Below are positions 59,820-64,000 of a stretch of DNA of 64,000 nt, in pieces. Position 1 is the stretch's first letter. Every line of letters starts with the position of its first letter. The translations under genes and the position numbers were made by a program. The notes beneath the pieces are model-generated. The model searched no databases and had not been told where the DNA came from. It saw only the letters and a program-made list of their open reading frames with translations. Source of the DNA: Microvirga thermotolerans (GTDB lineage: Bacteria; Pseudomonadota; Alphaproteobacteria; Rhizobiales; Beijerinckiaceae); the NCBI RefSeq assembly GCF_009363855.1, contig NZ_CP045423.1, positions 3,688,001 to 3,752,000 on the forward strand, given 5' to 3'.

Positions 59820-59922
59820 AGAGCGGTTTGCGCTGCGATGGAATCGCAACCCGCTTCCCTAGCCTTTGCGGGCCGCATTTTCGGACGGTGAACCGGTGCC
59901 CCTTTTTCCTGAAAATGCTCCG
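59820..59922. repeat. Dispersed intergenic repeat, copy B
   Basis: Shorter relative of 27844-27986, sharing the AGAGCGG-TTGCGCT-TGGAATCGCA block, GGCCGCATTTTC with GACGG, and CCTGAAAATGCTCC, in the same order. It lies in the gap between the metallo-hydrolase and alcohol dehydrogenase genes. Confidence 0.8.
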
Positions 59923-60034
59923 GGCGCCCCGGCTGCGTCTTGAAAGCCGCGGAGCGCGTCCCTGCCCTCGCCCTTGACCTCGCGCCGCCGCGGTTCAGAT
60001 AGTCACGGATCGCGGATGGAGCGGGAGCGGCGGG

Positions 60035-61147
60035 ATGAAGACCAGGGCAGCCGTGGCGTGGGAGGCGGGCAAGCCCCTCACCGTGGAGACCGTCGAGATC
60101 GAAGGGCCGCGGGCGGGCGAGGTGCTCGTGGAGATCATGGCGACGGGCGTGTGCCACACGGACGCCTATACCCTCTCCGGCCTCGATTCGGAGGGAAAGT
60201 TCCCGGCGATCCTCGGGCATGAGGGCGCGGGGATCGTGCGCGAGGTGGGGCCCGGCGTCGCCACCCTGAAGCCCGGCGACCACGTGATCCCGCTCTACAC
60301 GCCCGAATGCCGCCAGTGCAAATCCTGCCTGTCGCGCCGCACGAACCTGTGCACCGCGATCCGCGCCACGCAGGGCCAGGGCCTCATGCCCGACGGGACG
60401 AGCCGCTTCCGCTGCGACGGAGACACGGTCTTCCACTACATGGGCTGCTCGACCTTCGCGAACTTCACGGTCCTGCCGGAGATCGCCCTGGCGAAGATCC
60501 GCGAGGACGCGCCCTTCGACAAGGTGTGCTACATCGGCTGCGGCGTGACCACCGGCCTCGGCGCGGTGATCTACACCGCGAAGGTGTGGCCCGGCGCGAA
60601 CGTCGCGGTGTTCGGCCTCGGGGGCATCGGCCTCAACGTGATCCAGGGCGCGCGCATGGTGGGCGCGGACAGGATCGTGGGCATCGACATCAACCCGGCG
60701 AAGCGCGCCATGGCCGAGAAGTTCGGCATGACGCATTTCATCGACCCGAACGAGGTCGGCGCGGACAAGGTCGTGCAGGCGATCGTCGACCTGACGGACG
60801 GGGGCGCCGACTTCTCCTTCGACGCCACCGGCAACGTGAACGTCATGCGCCAGGCGCTCGAATGCTGTCACCGGGGCTGGGGCGAGAGCATCGTCATCGG
60901 CGTCGCCGAGGCCGGCCGCGAGATCGCCACCCGCCCCTTCCAGCTCGTGACCGGCCGGGTATGGCGCGGCACCGCCTTCGGCGGTGCCCGCGGCCGCACG
61001 GACGTGCCCAGGATCGTCGACTGGTACATGGAGGGCAAGATCAACATCGACGACCTGATCACCCACACCATGCCCCTCGAGGAGATCAACACCGCCTTCG
61101 ACCTGATGCATGACGGCAAGTCGATCCGCTCCGTCGTGATTTATTGA
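60035..61147 (+). CDS. frmA: S-(hydroxymethyl)glutathione dehydrogenase / class III alcohol dehydrogenase
   Basis: Oxidises S-hydroxymethylglutathione with NAD, detoxifying formaldehyde. The 370 aa carry the catalytic zinc site GVCHTDAYTLSG and GHEGAGIV, the structural zinc cysteines CRQCKSCLSRRTNLC, CTAIRATQGQG, the Rossmann loop VAVFGLGGIGLNVIQGARMVGA and GTAFGGARGRTDVPRIVDWYM. ATG 60035 has GGGAG 7 nt upstream. The substrate-specific residues are consistent with class III enzymes. Confidence 0.95.
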   Translation: MKTRAAVAWEAGKPLTVETVEIEGPRAGEVLVEIMATGVCHTDAYTLSGLDSEGKFPAILGHEGAGIVREVGPGVATLKPGDHVIPLYTPECRQCKSCLSRRTNLCTAIRATQGQGLMPDGTSRFRCDGDTVFHYMGCSTFANFTVLPEIALAKIREDAPFDKVCYIGCGVTTGLGAVIYTAKVWPGANVAVFGLGGIGLNVIQGARMVGADRIVGIDINPAKRAMAEKFGMTHFIDPNEVGADKVVQAIVDLTDGGADFSFDATGNVNVMRQALECCHRGWGESIVIGVAEAGREIATRPFQLVTGRVWRGTAFGGARGRTDVPRIVDWYMEGKINIDDLITHTMPLEEINTAFDLMHDGKSIRSVVIY

Positions 61148-61351
61148 GGGCGGCCGGGTCTGCGGCAACAAGTCCCGACTTCGCAGAATCGCAGAAAGAC
61201 ATTCCCCTGCGAAGGGAAGGTGTTCCAGCGCACCGCCTACGGGGTAACGCAAAGGAATATGCGCCCCTGGAACGATAGAGCATAGCCCTTTCGCTTCGAT
61301 TGGTCTAAGAGAACGCTTTCGCAACGAATCTCTCACCTTGAAGCCGCCGCC

Positions 61352-61885
61352 ATGGAACAGTCGCGCGAACCCATCATCAGCCCCAATGCCGACCGGATCG
61401 TCGGGAAGGCCGTCAGCATGACCCAGGCGGCGCTGGCCTCCGACGCGGGCAAGGCCGTCAAGGCCGCCATCTCCCAGGGCCAGGCAGGCCTGATGCAGCA
61501 CCTCTCCGAGGCGGCGCAGAAGAGCATGCCCGACCCGCTCACCCAGGCGCGGGTGCTCCTGGCCGAGCAGAGCCAGAACTTCGATGCGATGCGCGGCGCC
61601 ATCGGCCAGATCGGCGAATCGCTCCACCACCTGAACGACCCGGCGGCGGACGCGCACATGCACCGGTCCCAGACCCTGGCGCTCCTCAACGCCCAGGCCG
61701 AGGCGATCCAGGGGCTCACCCTGCTCGTCCTGAAGGGGCAGCAGGTCCAGACGCAGCTGATCCAGGCGGTGGACGCCCATTCCCGGGCGGCGGCACCCTC
61801 CGGGATGCCGAAATGGGCCTATTACGCCATGGGCGGCATGATGGTCTGGAGCTTCCTGACCATGATCGTCTCGTCGATCTTCTGA
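61352..61885 (+). CDS. Hypothetical protein with C-terminal membrane helix
   Basis: Not recognised. The 177 aa are largely helical and soluble, with a helix-rich middle (FDAMRGAIGQIGESLHHLNDP, QTLALLNAQAEAIQGLTLLVLKGQQVQTQLIQAV) and a single hydrophobic tail (about 155-175) that could anchor it in the membrane. No signal peptide. It precedes the DUF533 gene by 83 bases in the same direction. Confidence 0.68.
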   Translation: MEQSREPIISPNADRIVGKAVSMTQAALASDAGKAVKAAISQGQAGLMQHLSEAAQKSMPDPLTQARVLLAEQSQNFDAMRGAIGQIGESLHHLNDPAADAHMHRSQTLALLNAQAEAIQGLTLLVLKGQQVQTQLIQAVDAHSRAAAPSGMPKWAYYAMGGMMVWSFLTMIVSSIF

Positions 61886-61968
61886 GGGGAAGGCGCGCAA
61901 CCGGCCGCGGATTTGCGCGCGAAAGGGATTCGCATCTAGATTTCATCCTGCCCGTGGGGGACCGCTCC

Positions 61969-62862
61969 ATGTTCGACGCCAAGAAGCTCCTCGATGCGCT
62001 GGGAACGCCCGCCGGCGCACAGCCCGCCGCGCCCGCGGCGCCAAAGCCTGAAGCGCCAAAGCCTGAAGCGCCCAAGCCGGATGCGCCCAAGGCCAGCCCC
62101 CTCGGGGCCGGCACCCTGCTCAGCGACCTGATCGATCTCGCGAACCGGCCCTCCCCGCCCCCGCCGCAGCCCGCCGCCACGGAGGGCGAGCAGCCTGCGC
62201 CCAAGCCGGAGAAGCCTGCGGCCCCGCCGCCCCCCGCCGACCTCACGGACCTGCTCCTGCGCCGCGCGCAGGAATACCTCAAGACCCCGCAGGGCAATGC
62301 GGCGGTCCACGCGGTGATGGTGGGCGTGACCAAGGCGGTCGTGAACTCGGAGACCGGCCGCAAGCTCACCGAGAAGGCGAAGGCCAAGGGTGCGGCCCTG
62401 TTCGGCCGCTTCCTGAGCAAGGGCGAGGCGGGCCCCCTCATCGAGGCGCAGCCCGGGGCGGCCGCCCCCCAGGCCCTGCCGCCCCCCGCCGCCGCTGCCC
62501 CGTCCGCCGATACGGCGCTTCTCGTGATGCGCGCCATGATCGCCGCCGCGGCGGCGGACGGGCGCATCGACGAGGGCGAGCGCGCGCGCATTCTCGGCAC
62601 GCTCAAGAGCGCCGGGATCGACGGCGAGGGCGTCGAGATCGTCGAGGCGGAGCTCGCGCGGCCCGCCAGCGCGGCCGAGCTCGCCGCCGCCGTGAGGACG
62701 CCGGAGGCCGCGATCCAGGTCTATACCGCCGCCCGGCGCATCATCACCCCGAACACGGTGGAGGAACGGGTGTTCCTGGCGCAGCTGTCCGGCGCGCTCG
62801 GCCTCGACCCGCGCATCGTGGCGCAGATCGACGCCGCCGCTGCGGGCGCGACCCTGGGCTGA
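61969..62862 (+). CDS. DUF533 family protein with TerB-like C-terminal domain
   Basis: Probable inner-membrane or membrane-associated protein related to YebE. The 297 aa have an N-terminal part with the tandem PKPEA repeat (near 25-37), a Pro/Ala-rich spacer, and a C-terminal domain from about residue 170: MRAMIAAAAADGRIDEGERARILGTLKSAGIDGEGVEIVEAELARP, which is TerB-like. ATG 61969 follows no strong ribosome site. Function in stress tolerance has been suggested for the family only loosely. Confidence 0.8.
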   Translation: MFDAKKLLDALGTPAGAQPAAPAAPKPEAPKPEAPKPDAPKASPLGAGTLLSDLIDLANRPSPPPPQPAATEGEQPAPKPEKPAAPPPPADLTDLLLRRAQEYLKTPQGNAAVHAVMVGVTKAVVNSETGRKLTEKAKAKGAALFGRFLSKGEAGPLIEAQPGAAAPQALPPPAAAAPSADTALLVMRAMIAAAAADGRIDEGERARILGTLKSAGIDGEGVEIVEAELARPASAAELAAAVRTPEAAIQVYTAARRIITPNTVEERVFLAQLSGALGLDPRIVAQIDAAAAGATLG

Positions 62863-62874
62863 GAGGCCGCGCCT

Positions 62875-63456
62875 TCAGCGCAGCGCCCCGCCGAGGGCGG
62901 GAACCCGCAGGGCGAGCGCCTGCGCGAGAGCGAGGGTCTTCATGTCCTCCAGGGCGCCCTGCGCGAGCATCGCCGCAAGCGCGGCGAACTCGATCTCGCA
63001 GGTCGCGATGTCCTCCTGCTCCTCCGCGAGCCCCCCGCCCTCGCCCGTCCTGTCCGCATCCGCATAGGGAGCGAGGAACAGGTGCACCCGCTCGGTCGAG
63101 TATCCGGGCGAGGCCCAGACGCTCCCCACGGGTTCGAGCGGGCCCAGGCGCAGGCCCGCCTCCTCCATCGCCTCCCGGCGGATGCAGGCCTCCGGGGTCT
63201 CGCCGGGATCGACGAGGCCCGCGATGGCCTCGACCGGCTCCGGCGCCCCGCCGGCCCGCAGGGCCGCGGCCCGGAACTGGCGCACGAGGAGCACGGTCCG
63301 GCGCCTCTCGTCGTACGGGAGGACGGCGGCGGCGGGCGGGCTCTCCAGAACCTCGCGCACCATGCTCTTCCCGCCCGGCAGCGCCACCGTGAGCGCGACG
63401 AGGCTCCGCCGCCCCTCGTGAATGACCCTCGCGTCCGCGATCTCGTGAGCCGCCAT
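62875..63456 (-). CDS. Nudix hydrolase
   Basis: Hydrolyses nucleoside diphosphates linked to another moiety. The 193 aa carry a full Nudix box G-x5-E-x7-R-E-x-x-E-E-x-G (GLVDPGETPEACIRREAMEEAG), preceded by LLVRQFRAAAL and followed by SVWASPGYSTERVHLFLA, as in ADP-ribose or nucleoside-diphosphate-sugar pyrophosphatases. ATG 63456 is chosen for its AAGGGA site; a longer frame to 63522 is less likely. It converges with the DUF533 gene. Confidence 0.88.
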   Translation of the reverse strand: MAAHEIADARVIHEGRRSLVALTVALPGGKSMVREVLESPPAAAVLPYDERRRTVLLVRQFRAAALRAGGAPEPVEAIAGLVDPGETPEACIRREAMEEAGLRLGPLEPVGSVWASPGYSTERVHLFLAPYADADRTGEGGGLAEEQEDIATCEIEFAALAAMLAQGALEDMKTLALAQALALRVPALGGALR

Positions 63457-63565
63457 GGCGTTCCCTTCCCTCTGCCGCGGGCGAAGCGGCCCGCAGGATC
63501 CTTCCTGGCCAAGCCGCTCCACCCCCGGTCCGTTCCCGCGGAGCCCTGGCTCCCCCTGCCGCGTT

Positions 63566-64000
63566 ATGGCCAGGAAGCAGCGGCATGAGAGAGAAACCGT
63601 GGACGATCTGGCGGAAGCGATCCGGAACCGTCAAGCCATCCTCTTCGCGGGAGCGGGCGTCTCGATGACGGTCGGCCTCCCTTCGTGGCAGACGCTCATC
63701 GCGCACATCGCCGAGGAGCTGCGGATCGACAAGGCCTACCTTGCCGAAACGGACGTGAACCACCTGACCCTCGCGGAATTCTACCGCCTCAGGAAGGGCA
63801 GCATCGGCCCCCTGCGCAGCTGGATGGACAGGAAATGGACCCTGCCGGAGGAGGTGCTGAAGAAGTCCCGCGTCCACGCGCTGATCTGCGAGCTCGACTT
63901 CCCGATCGTCTACACCACCAACTTCGACCGAAACCTGGAAACCGCGTTCGCCCTGCACGGCAAGCCCTTCGTGAAGATCGTCAACGCGAAGGACATCGCC
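63566..64000 (+). CDS. SIR2-domain protein, 5' part only
   Basis: Truncated by the window end. The 145 codons present show a SIR2-like Rossmann start LFAGAGVSMTVGLPSWQTLI and DFPIVYTTNFDRNLE, the two best-known motifs of SIR2_2-type proteins. Prokaryotic SIR2 domains often act as NAD-consuming effectors in anti-phage systems, so this may be the first gene of a defence locus. ATG 63566 (MARKQRHERETV) is in frame; GTG 63599 is the alternative. The remainder of the protein is not visible, so the role is uncertain. Confidence 0.83.
   Translation, partial: MARKQRHERETVDDLAEAIRNRQAILFAGAGVSMTVGLPSWQTLIAHIAEELRIDKAYLAETDVNHLTLAEFYRLRKGSIGPLRSWMDRKWTLPEEVLKKSRVHALICELDFPIVYTTNFDRNLETAFALHGKPFVKIVNAKDIA

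Noticed and set aside
59027..61900. 957-codon minus-strand open frame
   Set aside because: It is antisense to the alcohol dehydrogenase and the following gene, and runs through the metallo-hydrolase gene in another frame. A by-product of high GC.

Overview
The window is high-GC, gene-dense bacterial DNA and looks alphaproteobacterial. The content (an exo-type polysaccharide locus, minCDE, glutathione-dependent formaldehyde dehydrogenase, YcaO/TfuA, several class III cyclases with fused C-terminal domains, and a GPIAGAGLP-type sorting tail) fits Hyphomicrobiales, most likely Methylobacteriaceae/Microvirga-like. That placement is inferred from gene content; no similarity search was run.

Region 1 (1-18.8 kb) is a Wzx/Wzy-type exopolysaccharide locus. 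It holds a truncated UDP-GlcNAc 2-epimerase, a WecG/TagA glycosyltransferase, an ExoY-like initiating sugar-phosphate transferase, a tyrosine-kinase-type ATPase and its chain-length partner, an ExoF/Wza-like export protein, a GT2 enzyme, a Wzx flippase, rmlA/rmlD/rmlC without rmlB, an FkbM methyltransferase, a Wzy-like polymerase, an unassigned protein and two more glycosyltransferases. Together they would start a glycan on undecaprenyl phosphate, extend and decorate it, flip it, polymerise it and export it.

Region 2 (19.3-27.8 kb) is a type I secretion operon: a 1516-aa mosaic surface protein (formamidase-like domain, Ig-like modules, three DUF4082 modules), a 108-aa protein of unknown role, a HlyB-like ABC transporter and a HlyD-like adaptor. 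No TolC is present. Region 3 (28.1-33.9 kb) is a coupled five-gene minus-strand operon (acyltransferase, oxidoreductase, aminotransferase, epimerase, second aminotransferase) resembling the WbpB/E/D route to a diacetamido-uronic acid; a lone hexapeptide acyltransferase follows on the other strand. Region 4 (34.4-37.4 kb) has an RTX beta-helix protein, then a compact exosortase cassette: a 75-aa protein with a sorting tail, an exosortase with its Cys/Arg/His triad, and a small accessory protein.

Region 5 (37.4-42.3 kb) is a junction: a small repeat-bearing ORF, an AraC regulator, a VanZ-like protein, a decayed IS3-family element with two nonsense codons in orfB, a possible small RNA, a small regulator-like gene behind two dyads, and tRNA-Arg(CCG). 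Region 6 (42.3-44.7 kb) is an operon of a small basic-tailed protein, YcaO and TfuA, a possible thioamidation system.

Region 7 (44.7-64 kb) is mostly chromosomal housekeeping: a cyclase-TPR protein, cysteine synthase, a TauE/SafE exporter, minCDE, a cyclase fused to a formylglycine-generating-enzyme-like domain, EamA and MFS transporters, a YeeE/YedE transporter, a membrane-anchored nuclease-like protein, a metallo-beta-lactamase-fold hydrolase, class III alcohol dehydrogenase, a DUF533 protein, a Nudix hydrolase, and a SIR2-domain gene cut by the window end. A dispersed intergenic repeat occurs twice, at 27.8 and 59.8 kb.
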